A stretch of DNA of 64,000 nucleotides from Bacillus infantis NRRL B-14911 (GTDB taxonomy: Bacteria; Bacillota; Bacilli; Bacillales; Cytobacillaceae), in assembly GCF_000473245.1 (NCBI RefSeq), contig NC_022524.1, positions 3,558,501 through 3,622,500 on the forward strand. The letters run 5' to 3'. The notes under the pieces are model-generated. The model made no database searches, was not told where the DNA came from, and saw nothing but the letters and a program-made list of their open reading frames with translations. The number at the start of each line of letters is the position of its first letter. Position 1 is the stretch's first letter. The translations under genes and the position numbers were made by a program. Shown here in pieces: positions 54,935-62,801 of this stretch.

Positions 54935-56173
54935 TCACTCACTTTTTCCAATGACTGCAAGTCTGCTTGTTTTTGCCTTTACTTCTTCAGGATCCACTTT
55001 GATCCTGGCTACGCCCGTCTCCATGGCTGCCCTCGCTACCGCTGCAGCCACCGCCGGCGCAACCCTCGGATCAAACGGTCCCGGAATGACGTAGTCTGCA
55101 GTCAGCTCTTCTGTGCTGACCAGGCTTGCAATTGCTTCGACCGCAGCCACTTTCATTTTCTCATTTATATGTGTTGCCCTCACATCCAGGGCTCCGCGGA
55201 AGATTCCGGGAAAAGCAAGGACATTATTCACCTGGTTAGGGAAATCCGACCTTCCGGTGCCCACAACCATTGCGCCTGCCTCTTTTGCTTCTTCAGGCAT
55301 GATCTCCGGATTAGGATTGGCCATCGCAAAAATAATAGGATCCTGCTTCATCGACCTGACCATGTCTGCTGTCAGAGCTCCTTCTGCAGAAACTCCAATA
55401 AATACGTCTGCATCGACAATGACATCTGCCAGGCTTCCTTGCTTATTGTCGCGGTTCGTATATTTCGCCACTTCATTTTTAATATCATTCATGCCCTGCG
55501 GACGGCCTTCAAAAATGGCGCCTTTTGTATCGCACATGATAATGTCCCTGACGCCATAGCTGTACAGCAGCTTAATGATGGCAATTCCGGCAGCGCCTGC
55601 ACCATTAGCTACAACTTTGACCTCATTCATCTTCTTACCTGCAAGCTTAAGGGCATTGACCATCCCTGCAACTGTCACAATAGCTGTGCCATGCTGATCA
55701 TCGTGGAAGATTGGTATATTGGTTTCTTTTTTCAGCCTTTCTTCAATCACGAAGCAATTAGGAGCCGCAATATCCTCCAAATTGACGCCCCCGAAGGTTG
55801 GCTCAAGAAGCTTAACAGTTTCAACGATTTTATCAATATCGGTTGTATTCAGGCAGATGGGAAAAGCATCAACGCCTGCAAAGCTTTTAAAAAGGACCGC
55901 TTTCCCTTCCATTACAGGAAGCGCAGCCTCCGGGCCGATGTTGCCGAGTCCAAGCACGGCTGTACCGTCTGATACTACAGCAACCATATTGCCCTTCATT
56001 GTATACTCGTATACTGTTTCCGGTTTATCATATATCGCCTTGCACGGCTCAGCCACTCCCGGCGAATAAGCAAGGCTCAGATCCTTGGCATTACGTACCT
56101 GGACCTTGGATTTTGACTCCAGCTTTCCCTGGTTTTCGCGGTGCATATGCAAAGCTTCTTCTCTTAGTGTCAA
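54935..56173 (-). CDS. maeB: NAD(P)-dependent malic enzyme
   Basis: Decarboxylates malate to pyruvate; 412 residues, the short YtsJ-like type. Substrate and metal residues are in AYSPGVAEPCKAI near 35-47, DGTAVLGLGNIGPEAALPVMEGK near 69-91, and NLEDIAAP near 134-141; the nucleotide-binding fold has VVANGAGAAGIAIIKLL near 188-204. B. subtilis YtsJ (MaeB) prefers NADP and supplies NADPH; the cofactor here is inferred. Start is TTG 56171-56173 with AGGAG. A GntR-type operator sits in its promoter region. Confidence 0.93.
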   Translation of the reverse strand: MTLREEALHMHRENQGKLESKSKVQVRNAKDLSLAYSPGVAEPCKAIYDKPETVYEYTMKGNMVAVVSDGTAVLGLGNIGPEAALPVMEGKAVLFKSFAGVDAFPICLNTTDIDKIVETVKLLEPTFGGVNLEDIAAPNCFVIEERLKKETNIPIFHDDQHGTAIVTVAGMVNALKLAGKKMNEVKVVANGAGAAGIAIIKLLYSYGVRDIIMCDTKGAIFEGRPQGMNDIKNEVAKYTNRDNKQGSLADVIVDADVFIGVSAEGALTADMVRSMKQDPIIFAMANPNPEIMPEEAKEAGAMVVGTGRSDFPNQVNNVLAFPGIFRGALDVRATHINEKMKVAAVEAIASLVSTEELTADYVIPGPFDPRVAPAVAAAVARAAMETGVARIKVDPEEVKAKTSRLAVIGKSE

Positions 56174-56239
56174 AACGGCTCACTCCTTCGTTTATGCAGA
56201 AAGGTTTCAATTGCTATATTATTAAATGACTTATTTTAG

Positions 56240-56250
56240 TGGTCAGACCA
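56240..56250. promoter_or_regulatory. GntR-type operator upstream of maeB
   Basis: TGGTCAGACCA, identical to 54201-54211. It lies 16 bases downstream of the predicted -10 element, a repressor position, 67 bases before the maeB start. Confidence 0.7.
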
Positions 56251-56265
56251 GTCAATCTATTTACC

Positions 56266-56293
56266 AATATAACATATCCTGATTTGATGTAAA
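56266..56293 (-). promoter_or_regulatory. Putative promoter of maeB
   Basis: Minus strand TTTACA (56288-56293) and TATATT (56266-56271) with a 16-base spacer. Confidence 0.6.
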
Positions 56294-56387
56294 GACAAAA
56301 CAACCGGTCCAAATGACGTATTTTCGTCCGTTTCTGCCTAATTTCAGGACGACTTGCTGCTGTAACCTTTCTGCCGGAAGAAGCAAA

Positions 56388-56412
56388 ATTCCTGCCTGAA
56401 ACAGGCAAGAAT
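56388..56412 (-). terminator. Terminator after dnaE
   Basis: ATTCCTGCCTG (56388-56398) pairs with CAGGCAAGAAT (56402-56412) with one mismatch; the T run after it is short (TTTTGCTTC). Confidence 0.6.
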
Positions 56413-56416
56413 CCCA

Positions 56417-59400
56417 CTATTTTATAATTACATTTTCAGTGCCTAGCACGCTGCCCAGATCTTTGAGCAGCTTTTCTGTGGCATCTGCTCCGTTTCCTTC
56501 TGCCAGGCGGATCGTCTTTTGAGATCCTGCATAATGAAGGACGACCGGAACTGATCCAGGATTCCTCCCCAGGATAGCTTTGAGCTCCTTCAGGCCTTCA
56601 GGTGTTTCTATATCTTCAGGGACCTTCAAATATAAGGTCCTCTCATGCTTGCCTGCTTCTGCAGCTGCCTGTCCCATATCTGCGGCACGGTTCACAATAA
56701 ACTGCCTCTTTCCATCCCGCTCCTCGGCTTTGCCTTCCAAGAGAAGGATAGCTCCCTGCTTCAGAAGTGCAGAATCCCTTTTATATACCGCAGGGAATAC
56801 AACTGCCTCCATTTCTCCGCTCTGGTCATTCAGGGACAGGAAAGCCATGGCCTCTCCCTTCTTCGTCCTGATTTTTTTTACTTCTGAAAGATAAGCGGCA
56901 GTTCTTATATTCCGGCTGCCAGGTTCCATATCTGCCAGCTGTGTGACACCGAGGGAGGCAAAACTGGCAGCATAAACGGAAACAGGATGGTCTGACAGAT
57001 AAAGTCCGAGATACTCTTTTTCATACTGAAGCTTATCTTCAATGCGGATGGGGTCATTTTCCGCGTACTTCGGCTTGATGGAAAATTCATCTTCAGAGAA
57101 GAAATCCTCCTGGCCGGACTCATCCGGCTTAACCAGTTCTGCATGCTCAATCGCTATATCCAGAGTGGCAAGCAAAACAGCGCGGTCCTCCCCGAATTCG
57201 TCGAAGCTGCCGGAATGCACAAATGCCTCCAGAATTTTTCGTGTGGCTGATTTTGCAGGTACCCTGATGCAAAAATCAAACAAATCCTCAAAACGCTTCT
57301 GCCTTCGGGCGTGAAAGACATCCTTCAGGACAGAGGCGCCTATCCCTTTCACTGCTGCAAGGCTGTAGCGGATGCCGCCGCTTTCTGCCTGGAAGGAATA
57401 GCCGCTCGAATTGATTGATGGCGGAAGAAGCGTGAGCCCCAGATGCTTCAGCTCACGGATATACTGGGCAAGCTTATCTTCATTGCCTGAAGCCTGTGAA
57501 AGGAGTGCAGCCATAAAGTTCAAAGGATAATTAGCTTTTAAATAGGCAAGCTGGTAAGCGATAAAGCTGTAGGCGACAGCGTGGCTTCTGTTAAAGCCGT
57601 AATTTGCAAAGCGCACAATCAGGTCGTAAACTTCCTGAGCTGTTTTCTCGTCATAGCCGCTGCTCACAGCACCTGATGCAAAATGGGCCCTCTCCCGGTC
57701 CAGCACATCCTTCTGCTTTTTACTCACAGCCCTTCTCAGCAAATCTGCTTCTCCCAAAGAGAAGCCGGCCATCTTGGAAGCAATCTGCATGATTTGCTCC
57801 TGGTAGACAATGACTCCGTAAGTTTTTTCTAAATACGGCTTCAAATCCGGATGCGGGTAAGAAATCGGCTCTTTCCCATGCTTCCTGTTAATGAAGGATG
57901 GGATATTCTCCATCGGTCCCGGCCTGTATAGTGCATTGACCGCCACAATATCTTCAAAGCGGGTCGGCTTCAGCTTCTTGAGTACATTCCGCATCCCATC
58001 AGATTCAAGCTGGAAGACACCTGTCGTCTCCCCGGAGCTAAGAAGCCGGTATGTCTTTTCATCATCCAGGGGGATCTTTTTTATATCAGGTTTCTTTCCT
58101 GTTTTCCGCTGAATGGAGGATAAAATCGTTTCAATAAGGGAAAGATTGCGCAGCCCCAGGAAGTCCATTTTTAAAAGGCCGGCAGCCTCCAGATGCTCCA
58201 TTGAGTATTGCGTCAAATAGACTCCTTCATGGCCCTGCTGGATTGGAACCACATTAACAAGGGGAAATTCGCTGATAACCACACCTGCAGCGTGTGTGGA
58301 TGTATGCCTTGGAAGCCCTTCGATTTTCAGCGCTGTTTCAAATAACCTCTTATTCAGGCTGGATTCAGCCGTAAACGCCCGCAGCTGTTCTGATTCTTTG
58401 TAGGCTGTTTTCAGGTTTGTGCCTGGTCGGGACGGGATCAGGCGAGAAACCTGCTCAAGCTCTTTTGCATTCAGGCCGAATACCCTTCCGGTATCCCGCA
58501 TTGCCGCTTTGGCTGCCAGCGTGCCGAAAGTGATAATCTGGGCCACATGGAGCTCTCCGTATTTTTTTGCGACGTATCTGATGACCTCATCCCTTCTATG
58601 GTCCGGAAAGTCTATATCAATATCTGGCATGGATATCCGCTCCGGATTAAGAAAGCGCTCAAACAGGAGCTCATGCTCAATTGGGTCAGCATCGGTTATA
58701 TAAAGGACGTAAGACACCATGGATCCGGCCGCAGATCCCCGGCCGGGGCCAGTTAGGATGCCGTTTTCTCTGGAGAATTTGATGAAATCCCAGACAATCA
58801 GAAAATAATCGCTGAACTTCATTTTTTTAATGATGCCTAACTCATATAGAAGGCGTTGGCGATGGACTTCCGAAGCCTCGGGATAGCGCTCCGCAAATCC
58901 CTTCCAGCACAGCTCTTCCAGCAGTGTATCCGCATCCCCCTCCGGGACAGGGTATTTTGGCAGATGCTTCTTATCAAGCTCCAGCATGACATTGCACTGC
59001 TCCATAATTTTAATGGTGTTCTCCAGTGCTTCAGTGCTTTCTGTAAAAACCTCTGACATTTCTTCTGCTGTCTTAAGATAATATTCATCGCTTTGAAGAC
59101 GGAAGCGGTTTTCGTCCTGGAGTTTATCGCCATTTTTAATGGCCAGAAGGCATTCCTGGGCAAAAGCATCTTCTTTTTCGGCATAAAACACCTGGTTTGC
59201 CGCAGCGGTCTGAAAGCCATGGTTTACAGACAATTCCTTCAGCTTTCTGTTTATCTTCTTTTCTTCCGGAAGGCCATGATCCTGATAGGCCAGATAAAAC
59301 CGGTCTTTTCCGAAAATCTCTGTATAGAGGCGAATGGCTTCAAGCGCCTTCTCTTCTTCACCGCCGGCAATATACTGTTCGATTTCTCCTTCCAGGCCCG

Positions 59401-59776
59401 GTGTAAGGGCAATAAGCCCTGAGGAATAATGCTTCAGCCATTTTACCGGGATCCCCCCGTCCGCTTTCGTTTGAAGAGTGCTCGATATTTTCAGGAGGTT
59501 CTGGAAGCCGTCCTGGTTTTGGGCCAGGAGCACTAAAGGGCTCGGCCCCTTTTCCCCTCCCGCGGATTCAATATCTGCACAAAGGCCGATGATCGGTTTA
59601 ATAGAATGCTTGAGACATTCCTTGTAAAACTGAACCGTACCATACATTACATTCCGGTCTGTCAAGGCAATGGCGCTGAAGCCTTTCTGCTTTGCCCGCG
59701 CAACAAGCTGTTCAACCGAAACCGTACTTGTCAGCAGGCTGTATGCACTATATACATGAAGGTGAATAAATGACAT
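56417..59776 (-). CDS. dnaE: DNA polymerase III subunit alpha DnaE
   Basis: Error-prone replicative polymerase that extends primers, mainly on the lagging strand in Bacillus; 1119 residues. The PHP domain is at about 1-210 (FIHLHVYSAYSLLTS, ALTDRNVMYG). The catalytic palm shows GPGRGSAAGSMVSYVL near 343-358 and the acidic PDIDIDFPDHRR near 384-395, with a further aspartate in KMDFLGLRNL near 540. Helix-hairpin-helix and OB domains lie near 800-830 and 985-1060 (GEAMAFLSLNDQSGEMEAVVFP). Between ytrH and maeB as in B. subtilis. Confidence 0.97.
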   Translation of the reverse strand: MSFIHLHVYSAYSLLTSTVSVEQLVARAKQKGFSAIALTDRNVMYGTVQFYKECLKHSIKPIIGLCADIESAGGEKGPSPLVLLAQNQDGFQNLLKISSTLQTKADGGIPVKWLKHYSSGLIALTPGLEGEIEQYIAGGEEEKALEAIRLYTEIFGKDRFYLAYQDHGLPEEKKINRKLKELSVNHGFQTAAANQVFYAEKEDAFAQECLLAIKNGDKLQDENRFRLQSDEYYLKTAEEMSEVFTESTEALENTIKIMEQCNVMLELDKKHLPKYPVPEGDADTLLEELCWKGFAERYPEASEVHRQRLLYELGIIKKMKFSDYFLIVWDFIKFSRENGILTGPGRGSAAGSMVSYVLYITDADPIEHELLFERFLNPERISMPDIDIDFPDHRRDEVIRYVAKKYGELHVAQIITFGTLAAKAAMRDTGRVFGLNAKELEQVSRLIPSRPGTNLKTAYKESEQLRAFTAESSLNKRLFETALKIEGLPRHTSTHAAGVVISEFPLVNVVPIQQGHEGVYLTQYSMEHLEAAGLLKMDFLGLRNLSLIETILSSIQRKTGKKPDIKKIPLDDEKTYRLLSSGETTGVFQLESDGMRNVLKKLKPTRFEDIVAVNALYRPGPMENIPSFINRKHGKEPISYPHPDLKPYLEKTYGVIVYQEQIMQIASKMAGFSLGEADLLRRAVSKKQKDVLDRERAHFASGAVSSGYDEKTAQEVYDLIVRFANYGFNRSHAVAYSFIAYQLAYLKANYPLNFMAALLSQASGNEDKLAQYIRELKHLGLTLLPPSINSSGYSFQAESGGIRYSLAAVKGIGASVLKDVFHARRQKRFEDLFDFCIRVPAKSATRKILEAFVHSGSFDEFGEDRAVLLATLDIAIEHAELVKPDESGQEDFFSEDEFSIKPKYAENDPIRIEDKLQYEKEYLGLYLSDHPVSVYAASFASLGVTQLADMEPGSRNIRTAAYLSEVKKIRTKKGEAMAFLSLNDQSGEMEAVVFPAVYKRDSALLKQGAILLLEGKAEERDGKRQFIVNRAADMGQAAAEAGKHERTLYLKVPEDIETPEGLKELKAILGRNPGSVPVVLHYAGSQKTIRLAEGNGADATEKLLKDLGSVLGTENVIIK

Positions 59777-59914
59777 TAACTCACACCCTTAATCCGTCGT
59801 TCCGGGCACAAAGCCTGGCAGGGGTCTTCAACCTCTCCCGCCGGCCCCGCACTAGAAAGAAACTTTTATAATATCAATTATAGAACGTCCGTTTCCAAAA
59901 AGAAAATAAGAAAT

Positions 59915-60043
59915 GCGGAAGCGGCTTGCCCAGAGACGACAAGCATAAGACGAGCAGGACGGAAGGTTGTTCTTTAACCTTCTGGCCTGATTGGCTTATG
60001 ACTCGAGTCTCTAGCCGCTGGAGCTGGACAATACGAAATGCGG
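59915..60043. repeat. Family A hairpin repeat, solitary unit
   Basis: Starts GCGGAAGCGGCTTGCCCAGA like unit 1 at 32855. Outer arms AGAGAC (59932-59937) and GTCTCT (60007-60012) pair, and the inner arm is GAAGGTT/AACCTTC. At 60040 a second GCGGAAAAGC start follows at 125 bases, so even this copy carries the beginning of a next unit. The rest of the 59777-60187 gap holds only the ytrH promoter region. Confidence 0.85.
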
Positions 60044-60095
60044 AAAAGCCTTGCTCATCTGCCTTAAAAATCCCTCCAAACTTTCCTGATCCTGA

Positions 60096-60124
60096 ACATA
60101 ATAGCTGAAGTTTGTCCATAAGAT
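60096..60124 (+). promoter_or_regulatory. Putative sigma-E promoter of ytrHI
   Basis: ACATAAT (60096-60102) and CATAAGAT (60117-60124) with a 14-base spacer resemble the sigma-E pattern (ATATT/CATACAAT). ytrH and ytrI are mother-cell genes under sigma-E in B. subtilis. The -10 differs at two positions. Confidence 0.5.
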
Positions 60125-60187
60125 GGAATAGGGGAAATTTATGAATCTTTTAAACGAGCGACTATCTCGATAAGGAAGGATTACACT

Positions 60188-60523
60188 ATGAAACACCAGC
60201 CATTTTTTGCTTCAATGATGGAAAGCTATTTTATTGCACTGGGTGTTTTGATTGGCGGATCGATTATCGGGGGGCTTGCAGCTTTCCTGACCGGCAAGCC
60301 GCCTCTGACTGAGGTGTTCCGCCTCTCCAATATGATCAGGATCTGGGCGATCGTCGCCGCGATCGGGGGCACTTTCGATGCTGTATACAGCTTTGAAAGA
60401 GGGCTGTTCCAGGGAGAGACAAAAGATATTTTCAAACAGTTCATGCTCATTCTTTCCGCGCTGGGCGGAGCACAAACGGGGGCACTGATCATCAGCTGGC
60501 TCACACAGGAGCATATATCATGA
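60188..60523 (+). CDS. ytrH: Sporulation protein YtrH
   Basis: Membrane protein of 111 residues with hydrophobic segments at about 14-34, 48-64 and 84-103. It contains the family blocks ALGVLIGGSIIGGLAAFLTG and MIRIWAIVAAIGGTFDAVY. Required for normal endospore formation in B. subtilis, made in the mother cell. ATG with AAGGAAGGA. Overlaps ytrI by 4 bases (ATGA) and is probably transcribed by sigma-E. Confidence 0.92.
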   Translation: MKHQPFFASMMESYFIALGVLIGGSIIGGLAAFLTGKPPLTEVFRLSNMIRIWAIVAAIGGTFDAVYSFERGLFQGETKDIFKQFMLILSALGGAQTGALIISWLTQEHIS

Positions 60524-61023
60524 GGATCCCTCCTTATTACAGGAAGCCGGCATGGCAGCAGCTGTTTGCCGGCATGGCCATTGGCGGCGCCGTCAGCTGG
60601 TTCATCTTTTTGTTCATTTTTGGCGTATGGCAGGAGGACTACAGTTTTAAGATAGAAAAACAGGAAGAAACAATTGCAGGGCTAAGAAATGATATCAAGC
60701 TCTGGCAGGAGAGCTTCAAGGAACAGAATAAGAAAAGCCTTAAACAGATGACTGTACAGGACATAAAAGTAAAAATAACCAACGCCGATAAATATAAGCT
60801 TGATACATTGAGTGTGCTTCAGGTCGAGGACAGCGTCAAGGAGGATATAAGAATTCTGGTGGCAAAGGATATGGAAAGCGTATCGAAAAGCACAGGACTG
60901 ATCAGGAAGGTCATTGAAAACCGGACATTCCGCATCAATGATAAAAGATACCGCCTGGAAGTAAGTGAAATGGTCATTTTTACAACATTGACGATTTCCT
61001 TGAAGATATCTTTTGAAGACTAA
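60520..61023 (+). CDS. ytrI: Sporulation membrane protein YtrI
   Basis: Protein of 167 residues with one transmembrane helix at about 15-37 (LFAGMAIGGAVSWFIFLF), then a coiled-coil stretch (KIEKQEETIAGLRNDIKLWQ) and a soluble domain of alternating strands and helices. Needed with YtrH for efficient sporulation in B. subtilis; mechanism unknown. Its ATG overlaps the ytrH stop, so the two are coupled. Confidence 0.92.
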   Translation: MRIPPYYRKPAWQQLFAGMAIGGAVSWFIFLFIFGVWQEDYSFKIEKQEETIAGLRNDIKLWQESFKEQNKKSLKQMTVQDIKVKITNADKYKLDTLSVLQVEDSVKEDIRILVAKDMESVSKSTGLIRKVIENRTFRINDKRYRLEVSEMVIFTTLTISLKISFED

Positions 61024-61025
61024 GG

Positions 61026-61054
61026 AAAGGGCGCCCATTATACCGGCGCCCTTT
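61026..61054. terminator. Terminator between ytrI and nrnA
   Basis: AAAGGGCGCC (61026-61035) and GGCGCCCTTT (61045-61054) form a perfect 10-bp stem between converging genes; T runs are short (three). Confidence 0.7.
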
Positions 61055-61061
61055 CAGCCTG

Positions 61062-61994
61062 TTACAGGCAGATTTCCTCCAAATCTTTGATAACATCCTT
61101 CTTTTCTTCCCATGAATGGATGGAAGCTCCTGCTGCCAGGGGATGTCCCCCGCCTTTATACTTCTTGGCCAGGCCATTGATGACCGGCCCCTTTGAACGG
61201 AGGCAGACCCTGATCTGATCTTCTTCCTCGATAAAGAATACCCATGCTTTGATTCCCTGGACATTGCCAAGTACCCCTACAAGAAGGGATGCATCTGAAG
61301 CCTTAAGTCCATATTGCTCCTGAAGCTCCCTGCTGATTGTCACAGATGCTGCGCCGTTGGCAAGAACCTCGAAATTCTGCAGAACATATCCGTTCAGTTT
61401 GACGACATTCGGCTTCAGCTCATACATTTTGTCGTAAAGATCTGTCCGTGAAAAATTATAGCGGATCAATTCACCAGCAATTTCAAAGGTTTTTTCCGTT
61501 GTGCTCGGAAACAGGAATCGTCCCGTATCCCCGACAATTCCCCCGTATATCAGCCTGGCTGCCTCATCAGACATCTTTAATCCTGCATCCTTCCCCTCCA
61601 GGTAGAACTCATAGATCATTTCACTGACAGAGCTGGCATCGGTTTCAACCCACATAATGTCGCCATAAGGATCTTCGTTCGGGTGATGGTCGATTTTAAT
61701 GAGCTTATCGCCCATCGTATATCGCTGGTCACAGACCCGCTCCTGATTGGCTGTGTCGCACACAATGACCAAAGCCCCTTTATAGGCTTCATCCGGGATG
61801 CTGTCAAGCCGCCTCATAAAGTTCAGCGACTCTTCCTCCTTCCCGACCGTATATACCGTTTTTTCCGGGAAAGATGTTTTAATGATTTCCGCCAGCCCGC
61901 CCTGGGAGCCGTATGCATCAGGATCAGGCCTTACATGGCGGTGGATGATGATGGTATCATATTTTTTTATTTCATCAAGAATTTTTGATTTCAT
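61062..61994 (-). CDS. nrnA: NrnA, oligoribonuclease and pAp phosphatase
   Basis: DHH/DHHA1 phosphoesterase of 310 residues that degrades short RNAs and removes 3'-phosphoadenosine 5'-phosphate. Metal motifs: HRHVRPDPDAYGSQGGLAE near 18-36, CDTANQERV near 79-87, the DHH triad D102-H103-H104 and VGDTGRF near 154-160; the DHHA1 substrate motif GGGHP is at 281-285. Located between ytrI and ytpI as B. subtilis ytqI. It converges on ytrHI. Confidence 0.95.
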   Translation of the reverse strand: MKSKILDEIKKYDTIIIHRHVRPDPDAYGSQGGLAEIIKTSFPEKTVYTVGKEEESLNFMRRLDSIPDEAYKGALVIVCDTANQERVCDQRYTMGDKLIKIDHHPNEDPYGDIMWVETDASSVSEMIYEFYLEGKDAGLKMSDEAARLIYGGIVGDTGRFLFPSTTEKTFEIAGELIRYNFSRTDLYDKMYELKPNVVKLNGYVLQNFEVLANGAASVTISRELQEQYGLKASDASLLVGVLGNVQGIKAWVFFIEEEDQIRVCLRSKGPVINGLAKKYKGGGHPLAAGASIHSWEEKKDVIKDLEEICL

Positions 61995-62174
61995 TGTGGT
62001 CTCCTTTTAGAAAGAATATCTAATTATTAGCATAAAAGAATCAAAAGAAAAAGAAACGGCCTGCTCTTTTTATGGCTTTTCCTCCTGATTATCGTTAAAA
62101 TAATATAGGTGCCGGCTCATAATCAGGCTGACACTTATATTAATCCCAAGAGAATGATGCCCGGAGGAATTCAA

Positions 62175-62486
62175 ATGCCTGTTTTAGTCATACTGATTGT
62201 TATTTCCATTGCATTCTATGTATTCTATAAAATAAAGACTGTGAGAAGCCGGAGGCCTGCGGAAAAAAAGTGGCTGTCTGCCAAGTCAAGCATCGCGCTG
62301 GGACTGTTTGTCGCCTTATTCGGCATCAACCAGCTTTTCCTTTACAGCACAACTGTCACCTATATTGTCGCTGCCGTCTTTATTATTCTCGGCGGAATCA
62401 ATGTCTGGGCAGGTTTTAAAGCCTACCAGCATTATCTTCCTTATGCCGCTAAGGAAGCAGAAGATCTCCGCAAACAGCAAAATTAA
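62175..62486 (+). CDS. ytpI: YtpI-like membrane protein
   Basis: Small membrane protein of 103 residues with three hydrophobic segments: about 2-18, 39-56 and 61-78. Between them lie TVRSRRPAEKKWLSAKSSIALG and, at the end, KAYQHYLPYAAKEAEDLRKQ. Matches the YtpI family of unknown function. I use ATG 62175-62177 with GGAGGAATT upstream instead of the open frame from 62109. Confidence 0.85.
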   Translation: MPVLVILIVISIAFYVFYKIKTVRSRRPAEKKWLSAKSSIALGLFVALFGINQLFLYSTTVTYIVAAVFIILGGINVWAGFKAYQHYLPYAAKEAEDLRKQQN

Positions 62487-62498
62487 AGCCTTTTTCAA

Positions 62499-62528
62499 AA
62501 AGCCGTTCCTTATGGAAGCGGCTTTTAT
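62499..62528 (+). terminator. Terminator after ytpI
   Basis: AAAAAGCCG..TTCC and GGAAGCGGCTTTT pair with one bulge, followed by a T-rich run, 12 bases after the ytpI stop. Confidence 0.7.
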
Positions 62529-62620
62529 TTATGGCTTGGTTCAAGATGCGGAAGCTGCCTAATGGGCAAGCCGCCTCCGCTTTTATCATTTATAGTTATT
62601 CCTCTTCGGTCTTGGAAAAC

Positions 62621-62712
62621 AGTCCAGTTCCGGGCGCTAGCCCCTCGAGTCATAAGCTAATCAGGCCAGAAGGTTAAAGAACAACCTTCCACCCTTCTTG
62701 TCTTATGCTGGG
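62621..62712. repeat. Family A repeat, inverted and partial
   Basis: Read on the minus strand it gives GCATAAGACAAGAAGGGTGG, then GGAAGGTTGTTC with AACCTTCTGGCCTGATTAGC and CTTATGACTCGAGGGGCTAG, matching the interior of the unit at 59915. The part to the right (62713-62770) has other hairpins (GGCCCACAGGATGTGGGTC, GCCACAGGACGTGGC) also typical of composite intergenic repeats. The unit is rearranged. Confidence 0.7.
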
Positions 62713-62801
62713 CCCACAGGATGTGGGTCATGCAGGCGTTGCCACAGGACGTGGCGTTCTTAGCCTGCGTTCTTTAATATAGCAAAGCTTTTCTGCATTT
62801 C

